Shown here piece after piece: positions 19,401 through 29,355 of a DNA stretch of 64,000 nucleotides. The DNA is from Chondrus crispus (Eukaryota; Rhodophyta; Florideophyceae; Gigartinales; Gigartinaceae), in contig NW_005179222.1 in the NCBI RefSeq assembly GCF_000350225.1, positions 414,958-478,957 on the forward strand, in the 5' to 3' direction. The stretch's first letter is position 1. Every line of letters starts with the position of its first letter. The translations under genes and the position numbers were made by a program. The notes under the pieces are model-generated. The model had not been told where the DNA came from and made no database searches. It saw nothing but the letters and a program-made list of their open reading frames with translations.

Positions 19401-20581
19401 AACCCGAAGGGTGCATTGACAAAAGCAAAAGTGACCACGTGTGCAAACTTTTGAAAGCACTTTACGGTCTTAAACAAGCACATCGTCAATGGCATGCCAA
19501 AGTGGATGATTTCTTAATTGGTGAATTGGGATTCGAGACTTCGCGTAGTGATCCTTGTCTCTACATTAAACGCATCCGTAACACTATCATGCTGATTGCA
19601 CTTTATGTCGATGACTTGTTACTCGCCGGTAGTGATATCGATGCCATCAAATGGATGAAGGGGGAGCTTAATAAACGGTTTGAGATGAAAGACCTTGGTG
19701 AAGCAAAAGTCTGCATTGGTCTTGAAATTCAAAGGGATCGCCGCGCCAAGACTTTGAGTCTCACTCAAACTAAGTATGCATCAAAAGTGCTTGAGCGTTT
19801 TCGAATGTCAACGTGTAACCCCTCTCTGACTCCAATGGAACAAGGTCACACAACCACGATTTCAACCGAAAACGACTCCGAAACAAATGCACCGTATCGT
19901 GAGGCAGTGGGATCTCTGATGTACTTGACGGTTGGCACTCGTCCAGACTTGGCATATGCGATTGGAAAGCTTTCTCAACATTCTGCCAACCCATGTGAGT
20001 CACAGTGGGTAGGTGTGAAACGGGTAATGCGATACGTGCAAGGGACTCGAAACTTAGGAATCATGTTTGACAATAAATCTAAATCGCCGGAGTTGTTCGG
20101 CTTCAGTGATGCTGATTGGGCCGGTTGTTCAGACTCTCGCAAGTCGACCAGCGGATATGTTTTCAAGTTCTGCGGTGGAGCGATCAGTTGGAGTTCCCGG
20201 AAACAGACTGTGGTTGCAACTTCGACGTGTGAAGCTGAGTACATTGCACTATGTGAAGCGTGTAAGGAGGCGACTTGGTTGCGTCAAGTGGTTGCTGATG
20301 TCCTTGGACTTCATTCTGATCCCACGATTATGATGGGGTGTGACAATGCAGGGACTATTTCGTATGCACAGAATGAATCGGTCAACCGTCGTAACAAACA
20401 TGTTGATGTGAAATACCACTATGTACGAGATTCAATTAAGAGAAACGTCATTTCTTTGTCGCATTGCCCGACCACTTCCATGCCTCCAGATATCCTGACG
20501 AAAGCACTTGGGCGAGTTCTGTTCCAGAAGTTTGTAGAAATTCTAGGGCTTGCAGTAGCTACTTCTGGTAAAAGCATGTGA
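16469..20581 (+). CDS. A1 Gag-Pol polyprotein (1,370 aa, intact)
   Basis: One frame from MDDQSSG to KSM-stop. Domains by residue (approximate): Gag 1-210; CCHC knuckle CTNCNRHGHTAGRC near 215-230; protease LVDSGCSAH near 290-300; integrase HHCC (HERMAH...CPACVFGK, 430-490); catalytic Asp in DLVHSDVCGP (near 500), Asp in LRTDRGGEY (near 565), Glu in TPEQNGVAER (near 600); acidic and Pro-rich linker 720-800; RT from about 870 with FLNGD, GLKQAHRQW and YVDDLLLAGS (near 1,050); RNaseH with DADWAGC, EAEYIAL, DNAGTIS (1,210-1,290). Gag and Pol share one frame without a stop or shift, as in Drosophila and plant copia. TTG-initiated extension upstream was rejected for the first ATG. One extra residue (NETPFSAH) relative to sister copies. 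Confidence 0.95.
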   Translation: MDDQSSGSVRIEKLTASNFYIWKQKIQLLLALRDVDQYVFDDIPENATSDDRRKWICGDAKAKAVIGLTLSDDYLQHVRGCSSAKETWEAILNVFERHTLLKKLAARRDFYTVSMLPSEKVLVFINRVKQLAARLQSMSVEIDDKEIAMAVLNGLPPRFDNLIVALDALGNEDKVFGLEFVKSRLLQEEQRESMKTASASSPHAPALVNRMPIRRDMKCTNCNRHGHTAGRCWGKDVNGRRPAPPDGFRSRNTGLKPSAFVFRDDNSTAAFAESDFTCLLSTSTPEKRAANARSWLVDSGCSAHITFDRSLFVAYEQMQSGSVEMGTMPRANVAGRGEVEFMLNANGSPHPCKLSNVLHVPDFGYSLLSVSQMVSKGLQVSFENKKCRVTAGPTVVATASQVGDLYILDVMNETPFSAHVVTLQTLHERMAHVNVQGIASMIHNNVVSGINVRQSDVISAMNPKSDNHSPICPACVFGKATRSVIPKQRSSSRAQNCLDLVHSDVCGPLEVQSIDGSRYFITFVDDHSNWVVVYTMRNKSEAFAKYKLYEKLAQTHTGRKVKVLRTDRGGEYLSTEFKSHLYLNGTQHQLTTAYTPEQNGVAERLNRTLIDLVRSMISHKQVSKRFWAEALATSVYVRNRVTSRALPVNTTPHHIWMKSTPNVGHLRVFGSKCWYTLPKLELRKLDLRAREAMFLGYSKCSKAYKLWDGELNKIVVSQDVKFDESTCGMHDIPAHESDSINSDVDVVFLGGDNGNTADTPNTDEVGSEEDEVSEEVLENDGAHSVSENDEDEDDVPTAVETPNVTPPTPTPAVRRSSRVSRPPASWWRSNVAAALLSHAHVAIEGPKTFNQATNGPRAAFWQTGIDKELASQTKNRTWKLVPRSEASNILTSRWVFNVKQLPDANGNIVKSAKARLVARGFQQVQGLDYTETYAPVIKFTTIRLLLALVAHYDLELHQMDVVTAFLNGDLDEDIYMEQPEGCIDKSKSDHVCKLLKALYGLKQAHRQWHAKVDDFLIGELGFETSRSDPCLYIKRIRNTIMLIALYVDDLLLAGSDIDAIKWMKGELNKRFEMKDLGEAKVCIGLEIQRDRRAKTLSLTQTKYASKVLERFRMSTCNPSLTPMEQGHTTTISTENDSETNAPYREAVGSLMYLTVGTRPDLAYAIGKLSQHSANPCESQWVGVKRVMRYVQGTRNLGIMFDNKSKSPELFGFSDADWAGCSDSRKSTSGYVFKFCGGAISWSSRKQTVVATSTCEAEYIALCEACKEATWLRQVVADVLGLHSDPTIMMGCDNAGTISYAQNESVNRRNKHVDVKYHYVRDSIKRNVISLSHCPTTSMPPDILTKALGRVLFQKFVEILGLAVATSGKSM

Positions 20582-20617
20582 TCGAGGGGGAGTGTTGTAA
20601 TTCTACGACCACATGCT
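20573..20617 (+). other. A1 polypurine tract inside an inverted repeat
   Basis: GAGGGGGAG directly before the 3' LTR is the plus-strand primer. AGCATGTG (20573-20580, covering the stop codon) and CACATGCT (20610-20617, in the LTR) are perfect complements and enclose it. The same pairing exists in families B and C. Confidence 0.65.
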
Positions 20618-21531
20618 GATATGCATGACACACAACGACAGGTATGACACGTGTAAAATGGAAAACACTCGGCGTGACGAGCTGAGCAAGTTTGATTTTC
20701 AACTTGTACACGTGTGATTTCTGTACACGGTTGCACTCTACAGTACTTCAAGAGCAAGTTTGGTTTTCAACGTGTACACGTCTGAAATATGTACACGGTT
20801 GCGGTGTACTGTACAATCTGAGCATGTTTCATTTTCTCCGCCCGACACGTGTATGACCTGGACACATGTCCTCATTACACTGTCGGACGCGTACAGTACG
20901 CCTGCAGTCTTACAGACAAAGTGTACAACCTTGGTGGCGGGTGCTTGGCACGTGCCAAAGGTTTACAGCGTGCATGGAGTGCAGCACGGGTACAGCAGGA
21001 CACAAAGATACCGTTGCCCTAGTTTTGAATTCGTAAGGCAAAATGTGCACTGTTGTAATTGACAGTGGACAGGACCTCACGAGAGATTCACATTCATAAG
21101 GCAACGTGTGCGCTGTAAACAATCCTTGCTGGATTGATTTGAATTCGTAAGGCAACTTGTGAGCTGTAAACGTGCCTTACGAATTTGTGCCACGCTGGAT
21201 TTGGAATAGTAAGGGAATTTGTGCTTTGCTGTGCTTTGTTGTACTGCCTTACTAATTTCTCCGTCATGACAGTGCTAATTCGTAAGGCGGTTTTCTGTTC
21301 TGTTTGTTGGGCCATCGCCAGTTTGGCTGAGTAGCAAGACGGGTACATGTGTTAGAGCCAATACATTTGTAGTATGTGTGTCGTAGTGTTTGGTAGTAGA
21401 GTTCTAGAAGATTGCAGAAGTGTATAAGTAGTGCCAGAAGTTGGCGACTCAAAGTAAATCGGTACCCAATCCTTCAACTTCACCTCATCAACCGTCCTTC
21501 GATTTCCCTTTGCCCCGCTGACCTTCCAGTA
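20593..21531 (+). repeat. A1 3' LTR
   Basis: 939 bp, same length as the 5' LTR. About seven substitutions between them by eye, near offsets of GTGTAAAA, AATCCTTGCTGG, TTACGAATT, GGGTACATG, CAGAAGTG and TCGGTACC. Followed by TSD TGGCC. Confidence 0.93.
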
Positions 21532-23522
21532 TGGCCAACATTTGGAGTGGAATTCATCCAAATGTGGTGCGGAGTTGTATTAACGGGCAAAGCGCGTGAA
21601 GTAACTCGATTACGTACATATACTGAAGTGGCAAGAGCCTCGGCCCAGAATCGCTTACTGACCTGTTTATGAGAAAGCATTGAGCGGACAAGATCAATCA
21701 AAGTTCGATTTAAACGTTCAGCAACACCGTTTTGTTCAGGGGTGTACGCCGTTGTGAGTTGGTGCTGCGTACCGTTTAAATCTAAATGCGACTTGAATTC
21801 CGTCGACAAGTACTCTCCCCCTCGATCAGTGCGAAGCACCTTTACTTTGCGACCAGTGTGGGTTTGAGCCAACTTTTCATACAACTTGTATTTTGCAAAC
21901 GCCTCAGATTTATTTCTCATCGTGTACACAACTACCCAGTTCGAGTGATCATCTACAAATGTAATGAAGTATCTGGAACCACCAATGGACTGTACTTCGA
22001 GCGGACCGCAAACGTCAGAATGTACCAAGTCAAGACAGTTCTGTGCTCGAGACGATGATCGCTGTTTCGGGATTACTGATCGCGTTGCTTTGCCGAACAC
22101 ACACGCAGGACAAATGGGAGAGTGATTGTCAGACTTCAGATTCATTGCACTGATGACATCGCTTTGACGAACGTTGATGCCATTTACCACATTATTGTGA
22201 ATCATTGATGCGATTCCTTGTACATTAACATGGGCCATGCGTTCATGTAGCGTCTGCAGGGTAACTACGTGAGCAGAAAAGGTTTCATTCATGACGTCAA
22301 GTATGTACAAATCCCCAACTTGACTCGCTGTGGCAACTACAGTTGGTCCTGCAGTAACGCGGCATTTCTCATTTTCAAATGACACTTGCAAACCCTTCGA
22401 AACCATTTGGCTAACAGACAGTAGCGAATATCCGAAATCAGGGACATGCAAAACGTTTGACAATTTGCAAGGATGGGGACTACCGTTGACGTTCAACATG
22501 AATTCGACCTCTCCGCGCCCAGCGACATTAGCTCTAGCCTTCGTGCCCATCTCGACTGATCCAGATTGCATCTGTTCATACGTAACGAACAAAGAGCGAT
22601 CAAACGTAATGTGAGCGCTGCAACCGGAATCGACAAGCCATGACCTTGCGTTTGCAGCCCTCTTTTCTGGAGTGGAAGTCGAAAGCAAGCAAGTAAAGTC
22701 ACTCTCCGCAAAGGCAGCAGTAGAATTGTCATCTCGAGAAACGAATGCACTTGGCTTTAAGCCAGTGTTGCGTGACCGAAACCCATCTGGCGGTGCAGGT
22801 CGGCGCCCATTCACGTCCTTGCCCCAGCAACGCCCTGCAGTATGCCCATGTCTATTGCAATTCGTACATTTCATATCGCGTCGAATAGGCATACGATTGA
22901 CAAGTGCAGGTGCATGTGGTGATGAAGCAGAAGCGGTCTTCATGCTCTCTCGTTGTTCTTCTTGCAGCAGACGACTCTTCACAAACTCGAGTCCAAACAC
23001 TTTATCTTCATTGCCAAGTGCGTCAAGAGCAACAATCAAGTTATCGAATCGTGGAGGCAAGCCATTCAACACAGCCATTGCAATTTCTTTATCGTCAATC
23101 TCAACACTCATTGACTGCAATCTGGCAGCAAGTTGCTTCACACGATTGATGAACACGAGCACTTTCTCGGATGGGAGCATGGATACAGTGTAAAAGTCGC
23201 GACGGGCGGCAAGTTTGTTGAGCAAAGTATGACGCTCAAACACATTCAGAATTGCTTCCCATGTCTCTTTCGCACTGCTACACCCTCGCACATGTTGCAA
23301 GTAGTCATCAGACAGCGTGAGTCCGATGACTGCCTTTGCTTTTGCGTCACCACGGATCCATTTTCTCCGGTCATCTGACGTCGCATTCTCAGGGATATCA
23401 TCAAAAACGTATTGATCGACATCTCGGAGAGCAAGCAGTAGCTGGATTTTCTGCTTCCAGATGTAAAAGTTAGATGCGGTCAGCTTCTCGATTCTGACCG
23501 ATCCAGAGCTTTGGTCATCCAT

Positions 23523-24669
23523 TTCGCCGAATGGATGTACCCTTCGAGTATACAAGGTCTTCTGTTCCGGGATCCCAAGCCGTTAACCGATAGTCAACAC
23601 AATGGCAAGCCCACCCGTATAAGAAGTTTGTAGCGATTACTCGGAAACGTTCTTGGTGCTTGTTCCCGGCGGAGTGCAACAAGCGTATTCTTCTTAAATA
23701 TGCCTTAGGGCGCTACCCCTGTATGTCGGCCAGTGCGGGTCTTTCGACTGTGAACTAAATCAAACGTGCCACGAGTAAGCACAACACTTTGCCTGTAGAC
23801 GAACCAGGACTTTTGGTCACTACCGCGAACGGTCCCTGCAACCGAAATCGGCTTGTCCAAACTTGATACGGTACTACCCCAATGAGGTTTCTCACAACAC
23901 AAGAATGAAACTGCCTTCGTCGTACTCGTGTGATTTGTTCACAATCACGCCTAGGGTCACCCTCTTCCGTGCGAACTTAATCAAGGTACGCGACCTTATA
24001 CACGTATAGTGAGAGGTTTAGTGGTTAGGCACGTATTCTCTTCACCCAGGGGACCGAAGTCGTACCTATAGGGCTAATACCGAGAGCGTTACCCACACCG
24101 CCGACGCACCTCCCGAAGGCAGAGTGCGGATCGACTAGACCAGTACACTGTGATCCTCCCCGAGGATCAGTGTTTCGTCTCTCGACGATTCTTGGTCGGA
24201 CCCTCGCTCAAGTCAGATTTCCAATGGCACAAGCTTTTCACCAAGAGCGAGGGTATCGGCAGCTACGACGATCACCGGCGTGATTGAAGGGCAGTCTTCT
24301 TGGATTGATATGGTACGTTGGCGACTAGGGACTACACCCACAGCTCACACAACGATTGCCAAGACCAAGCTGCCACAGACACGAAGAAGATCCACCAAGT
24401 TGAAACGACAGCGGGTAGACGGAGACGAACGACCAAGATGATAACGACAGCAAGTAGACGGCGATAGAACAAAACGAACGGCGGCGGCGATGAAACGGCG
24501 GCGAAAACGACAGCAGAAACCAAAACGAGAACGACAGCAGAAACCAAAACGAGAACGACAGCGGGGACCAAAACGAGAACGACAGCAGAAACAAACACGA
24601 AAACGGCAGCAGAAACTGAGAACGAGCACTCACACAGCGGAACAATAACGTTGAACTGGGCCCATAACC
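23523..24669 (-). other. A2 leader with PBS
   Basis: Family A leader in reverse. Pre-gag block 23564-23628, leader stem-loop near 24150, pyrimidine-rich repeat tract 24365-24640, PBS 24656-24669. No coding frame with an ATG. Confidence 0.8.
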
Positions 24670-25607
24670 TAATGGTAGGTCAGCGGGGCGAAGGGGATTC
24701 GAAGGACGGTTGATGAGGTGAAGTTGAAGGATTGGGTATCGATTTACTTTGAGTCGCCAACTTCTGGCACTACTTGTACACTTCTGCAATCTTCTAGAAC
24801 TCTACTACCAAACACTACGACACACATACTACAAATGTATTGGCTCTAACACATGTGCCCGTCTTGCTACTCAGCCAAACTGGCGATGGCCCAACAAACA
24901 GAACAGAAAACCGCCTTACGAATTAGCACTGTCATGACGGAGAAATTAGTAAGGCAGTACAACAAAGCACAGCAAAGCACAAATTCCCTTACTATTCCAA
25001 ATCCAGCGTGGCACAAATTCGTAAGGCACGTTTACAGCTCACACGTTGCCTTACGAATTCAAATCAATCCTGCAAGGACTGTTTACAGCGCACACGTTGC
25101 CTTATGAATGTGAATCTCTCGTGAGGTCCTGTCCACTGTCAATTACAACAGTGCACATTTTGCTTTACGAATTCAAAACTCGCGCAACGGTATCTTTGTG
25201 TCCTGCTGTAGCCGTGCTGCACTCCATGGACGCTGTAAACCTTTGGCACGTGCCAGGCACCCGCCACCAAGGTTCTACACTTTGCCTGTAAGACTGCAGG
25301 CGTACTGTACGCGTCCGACAGTGTAATGAGGACATGTGTCCAGGTCATACACGTGTCGGGCGAAGAAAATGAAACATGCTCAGATTGTACAGTACACCGC
25401 AACTGTGTACATATTTCACACGTGTACAGGTTGAAAACCAAACTTGCTCCTGAAGTACTGTAGAGTGCAACCGTGTACAGAAATCACACGTGTACACGTT
25501 GAAAATCAAACTTGCTCAGCTCGTCACGCCGAGTGTTTTTGCTTTTACACGTGTCATACTGTCGTCGTGTGTCATGCATATCAGCATGTGGTTGTAGAAT
25601 TACAACA
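24670..25607 (-). repeat. A2 5' LTR, TATA box mutated
   Basis: 938-bp LTR in reverse, inserted in the B2 protease/integrase region (right flank CAGAT). The TATA box reads TACAAGTA (reverse strand of 24771-24778, TACTTGTA) instead of TATAAGTA, so transcription of A2 may be reduced. Confidence 0.88.
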
Positions 25608-26862
25608 CAGATCCGATGTCACTGACGATGTCGAGAACGTAAAGTTCTCCAACCAATGTCGCAGTCGCCACTACAGTTGAGCCTCGTCTGATCATGCATT
25701 TTCCATTTTCGAACCCAACTTTTAGTCCAAGTTCAGTCATTTGACTGACAGAGAGCAGAGAGAACGCAAAGTCCAGAACGTGCAATACATCCGTCAACTT
25801 GCACGGTTCGATGCGGCCATTCACATTTAACTTCAAGTGAACGTCACCACGGCCGGCAACCTTTGCACTAGCCTTGGTTCCCATCTGAACAGAGGCGGAT
25901 TCAAGTGGCTCATACGTTGCAAACAAAGATCGGTCATATGTAATATGAGCTGTACAAGCTGAATCTACGAGCCACGAAGGCGACATCTCCATATCGTTCG
26001 TGTGCGAAGCTTTCGACATCAGACATGTGAAGTTGACGCTGTTTACAACCATGTCGGGATCAGGTTTGTGTGTGACAAATGCAGATTGTTTCCGCTGAGA
26101 CATACGCGGTTTATATCCGCTAGGAGGAGCCGGGCGACGCCCATTCAAATCCTTTCCCCAGCAGCGGGTTGCCGTATGGCCTGTATGACCGCAGTTCGTG
26201 CATTTGTAATCGTTTATGTCCCGATTGTTCGGGGCACGATTAACCAGAGCCGATGTCTGTGAGGAGCTAGACTTCATGTTTGCTCGTTGCTCTTCCTGCA
26301 GCAGACGACTTTTCACAAAGTCCAAACTGAATATCTTCTCCTCATTACCGAGAGCATCAAGTGCAACGATGAGAGCCTCGAAACGGGCAGGCAGACCGTT
26401 GAGCACTGCCATGGCCATCTCCTTGTCATCGATGTTTACGCTCATTGACTTGAGGATGGCTGCCAGCTGTTTGACACGATTGATGTATGCAAGCACCTTT
26501 TCACCGGAAAGCATCTTCACAGTGTAGAACTCACGACGTGCAGCTAGTTTGTTCAGCAAAGTGTGCCTCTCAAACACGTTAACAATAGCTTCCCACATCT
26601 CATGAGCAGTATCAACATCACGTACATGCTCAAGATGCTCATCTGATAGGGAGAGACCAATCAGTGCTTTAGCTTTACTGTCACCTCTGATCCACTTCTT
26701 ACGCTCTTCCGCGCGTTCCTCACTTGGAACTCTTCCCTCAACGATGTATTGGTCAACATCACGTAGAGCAAGCAGAAGTTGTATTTTCTGCTTCCACACG
26801 TAGAAGTTGGAGTCCGTCAGTTTGTCGATTCTGATGGATCCTCCTCCTCCTTGATCTTCCAT
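25608..26862 (-). pseudogene. B2 Gag-protease fragment
   Basis: Starts at the MEDQ ATG (26862). Gag, CCHC knuckle (CTNCGHTGHTATRC) and protease (LVDSACTAH, a DSA rather than DSG active site, typical of family B here). It ends at the A2 LTR after VSDIGS, just before integrase. No stop codon inside. Confidence 0.88.
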
Positions 26863-27034
26863 TTTAGTGCAAATAAACTTCAAGTATTCGAAAATCCGTT
26901 CGGGGATCCCAAGCCGTTAACCGATAGTCAACACAATGGCAAGCCCACCCGTCTAAGAAGTTCGATATGATTACTATGAAGTTGTACTAGGAGAAATTTG
27001 CGAACAGATATGTGAATTTATTTGGATGAAATCC

Positions 27035-27706
27035 CTAACTATTCTGTTCACAAACTACCTTTAAGTGTGCGGCACCGTTCTCGTGGCACTTCAGGTGCCC
27101 GTGAGACTCAAAGACGCGATTGCAAGGGATACAACGCGGAGTCTCCTTAGCGTTGGCAACTTGAATGCGATGAGACCTAGACTGAATGTGGTCGTAAAAG
27201 GCCTTCGCACTATTGCCACTAACGCCGCACACTTTACAATACCGCTTATACCGCGGGCACACCTTACGATTCCTCTTGCGCTCACGCTTAAACTCTTTAT
27301 CCGCGACAACAGCCGCTTTCCGAGCAGAAAGTCGATGCGTAGTTCTCTTTATTGGTGCGGGAACAGAGCGCGGAATATGAGGAATCCTATATGGTGGGCA
27401 ACTCGAGGACGGACCCGGAAGCGCGAGCCGAGGTGAAGGTTGATCCTCAGGCTCAAGCACCTCAACGGATACGACCTCCGATGTCCGAACCGTCCGACCG
27501 GTGTCCAGCTTCCCAGGCGCAGAGCGCACCGGTACTAATTCCAGATCTAACACAACCCCGTAAAAACAGGTATTCACAATAAGGAATATGAAGATAATCG
27601 TCAGTAACAGATTTTGGAATTATTGCTCTTAAGAACCACCAAAACGTGCAAAGACAATCACTTAGATGTGTAGGAAATGGAAAGAAACTCAAAACTTACT
27701 TTGCAT
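27035..27706 (-). CDS. Spliced accessory double zinc-finger protein of family B (copy 2)
   Basis: Exon 1 27706-27700 (ATGCAAA), intron 27699-27547, exon 2 27546-27035 (512 nt), 172 aa. Donor GTAAGT, TTACTGAC and TTAG acceptor are unchanged. Both C-x2-C-x12-H-x5-H fingers are intact. Differences from copy 1 fall in the linker (for example LDTGRT, SCPPYRIPHIP, SARKAAVVADKEF). Same place in the leader, between PBS and gag. Confidence 0.7.
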
Positions 27707-28083
27707 GAGAGAACGAAGAAAAACCAAATGCGAGATTGACGACGACGGCGGTAGCGGGAGCGGAAACGAAGACGAAGACCAAAGACAGAGACAGCAGCAA
27801 GAACCACAGCAAGAACAAAAGCCAAACCAAGAACGAAGACAACGAAGACAGCGGGGGCGATGGCCAAAACCAATTCGCACAAGAGAGCAAGAACGACAGC
27901 AGCAGCGAAAACCAAAACCAAGAACGACTGCAAGAACGAGAGCGACAACGACAGCGAGAAGACCAGCGGAAAGAACGACGAGAAACGGCAGCGAAAACGA
28001 CAGCGACAACGACGCCAGAAACAACGGAACGAGAACGACAGACTCATGCAGTGAAACGACAGCGAGGGACTGGGCCCATAACC
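27707..28083 (-). other. B2 leader tract and PBS
   Basis: Pyrimidine-rich TCGTT leader (read on the minus strand) and PBS at 28070-28083. Overlapping low-complexity ORFs are a composition effect. Confidence 0.75.
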
Positions 28084-29355
28084 TAATGGTAGGTTCGGAG
28101 GGGCAAGGGAAAGAAGGAAGGCAGGTTGATGTGTGTGAGTGAAGGAGTTGGTGCCGAGGTTTACTTTGAAGCCGTTTTCCTGCGATACTTATACACTTCG
28201 AGTGCTACACTATCGCTCTACTCCGACTCCCAGTAAACCATACTCTACTATGCGCGACCAAGCGCAGTCCTCTTGTGGCCCGACCATACTGTTCGATTTC
28301 CACCTTACGAATCGATTCGTAACTATTAGCTCACAACTATTTCTACACATTCCAAATGACTGTAAACCATGGCCCTATGCATGCAACTGTTTCACACCTT
28401 ACTAATCTGCATCCAGTCATGCCAGACTTTATTTTTGTGCAACGAACAACTTGGCACTTGTGTATTTCCAACAACGCAAACGTCTTTCATATCACAATCG
28501 CCATACGTATCCTTGTTTCTCACCTTACTAATTTCGCCAGGCACTGTCAGATAATTATGGCAAGTTATAACAATGTGCATCCAGACTTTCTACACAACTC
28601 ACATGAGAATACATGTAAATCACACGAGTACTGTCATGAACTTGCATCCAACGGCGCACCATGACGAGAGCACAGTGCAACAGCGCGTGCTCACGCAAGA
28701 CTCGCTGTATGCGAATACAGCGTGACGCGTACACAGAATAATCGCACAACTGTATTCCTCTCGCGACAAGTACTTGTTGTACTTTTGATTCACATGTACT
28801 GTACTCGGACACGCGCAGGATCGCAAACAGTCTGACACTGTAAAACTGTAAACCCTCATGTGCATACACCTGGATGCGTGTACATGTGTACGTACACGAA
28901 TTCACCTGGCGACGTGTACATGTGTACACGGCATACATGTGTCCCGCCCGGGGCCCCATGCAATTACCCATTACAACCATGACAAACCACTTGAAACCCC
29001 CAAAACAACGTAATTATGGCATATACAGGCCATTTAAAGTACATCACAAGGCCAACGACGCACACGTGGACAACGCTCGACCAATAGATTTGCAGCATTA
29101 GACCTGAGGGCCAATAGAATTGCAGTATTTCCTGTGTAGTCTATAGTGCTACGGGCCAAGGTTCCACTTGGCAAAACTATGCAAATTTGCATGACCCTCC
29201 GAGAGGCCACTTTCGTCCCCGGAACCCCAAAATCTGGGATTTTACACCTGTCATGTCGTGATATGGGTAAGAGCGCCCGGACCGTGCAGTCATGTACACG
29301 TGTCACTCGATTTTGACCTTTTCAGATAACAGCATGTGGTCGCACATTTTCAATA
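28084..29355 (-). repeat. B2 5' LTR
   Basis: About 1,272 bp in reverse, TATTG end at 29355. Slightly longer than other B LTRs because of a small insertion near 28,710 (CGCTGTATGCGAATACAGCG, itself an imperfect inverted repeat). Confidence 0.88.

Larger units (their letters stand above)
14407..21531 (+). mobile_element. A1: complete family A copia element with open Gag-Pol
   Basis: 7,125 bp with two 939-bp LTRs, flanked by TSD TGGCC (14402-14406 and 21532-21536). It carries PBS, leader, one uninterrupted polyprotein frame and a PPT. By eye the LTRs differ at about seven positions (under 1 %), implying recent insertion. It lies inside the integrase C-terminal region of A2, opposite in orientation. 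It is the only element in the window with all parts visible and intact. Confidence 0.93.
11339..23522 (-). pseudogene. A2 Gag-Pol, split into three pieces by insertions
   Basis: Pieces in coding order: 23522-21532 (Gag, PR, most of IN, to the TGGCC target), 14406-14222 (IN C-terminus), 13282-11339 (linker, RT, RNaseH, stop). I saw no stop codon inside the pieces. Allowing for the two duplicated targets, the total length is a multiple of three (about 1,369 codons of protein), so the frame was intact when the insertions happened. RT has YVDD, although the next residues read LLLARS instead of LLLAGS. RNaseH motifs DADWAGC, EAEYIAL and DNAG are present. As it stands it is inactive. Confidence 0.85.
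11328..25607 (-). mobile_element. A2: family A element, host of two later insertions
   Basis: Minus-strand element from 5' LTR 24670-25607 to 3' LTR 10390-11327 (LTR annotated separately). Its coding region is interrupted by a solo LTR (13283-14221, TSD GATTC) and by A1 (14407-21531, TSD TGGCC). It sits in family B element B2 on the right (flank CAGAT). No matching flank exists on the left because the left LTR joins another A leader. Confidence 0.85.
25608..29355 (-). mobile_element. B2: family B element, 5' part only
   Basis: Minus-strand copy with 5' LTR, PBS, leader gene, pre-gag block and gag-PR, truncated at 25608 by the A2 LTR. The rest of pol and the 3' LTR are not present to the left. 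Right flank after the LTR is CGAAG, the start of the unrelated segment. Confidence 0.85.
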
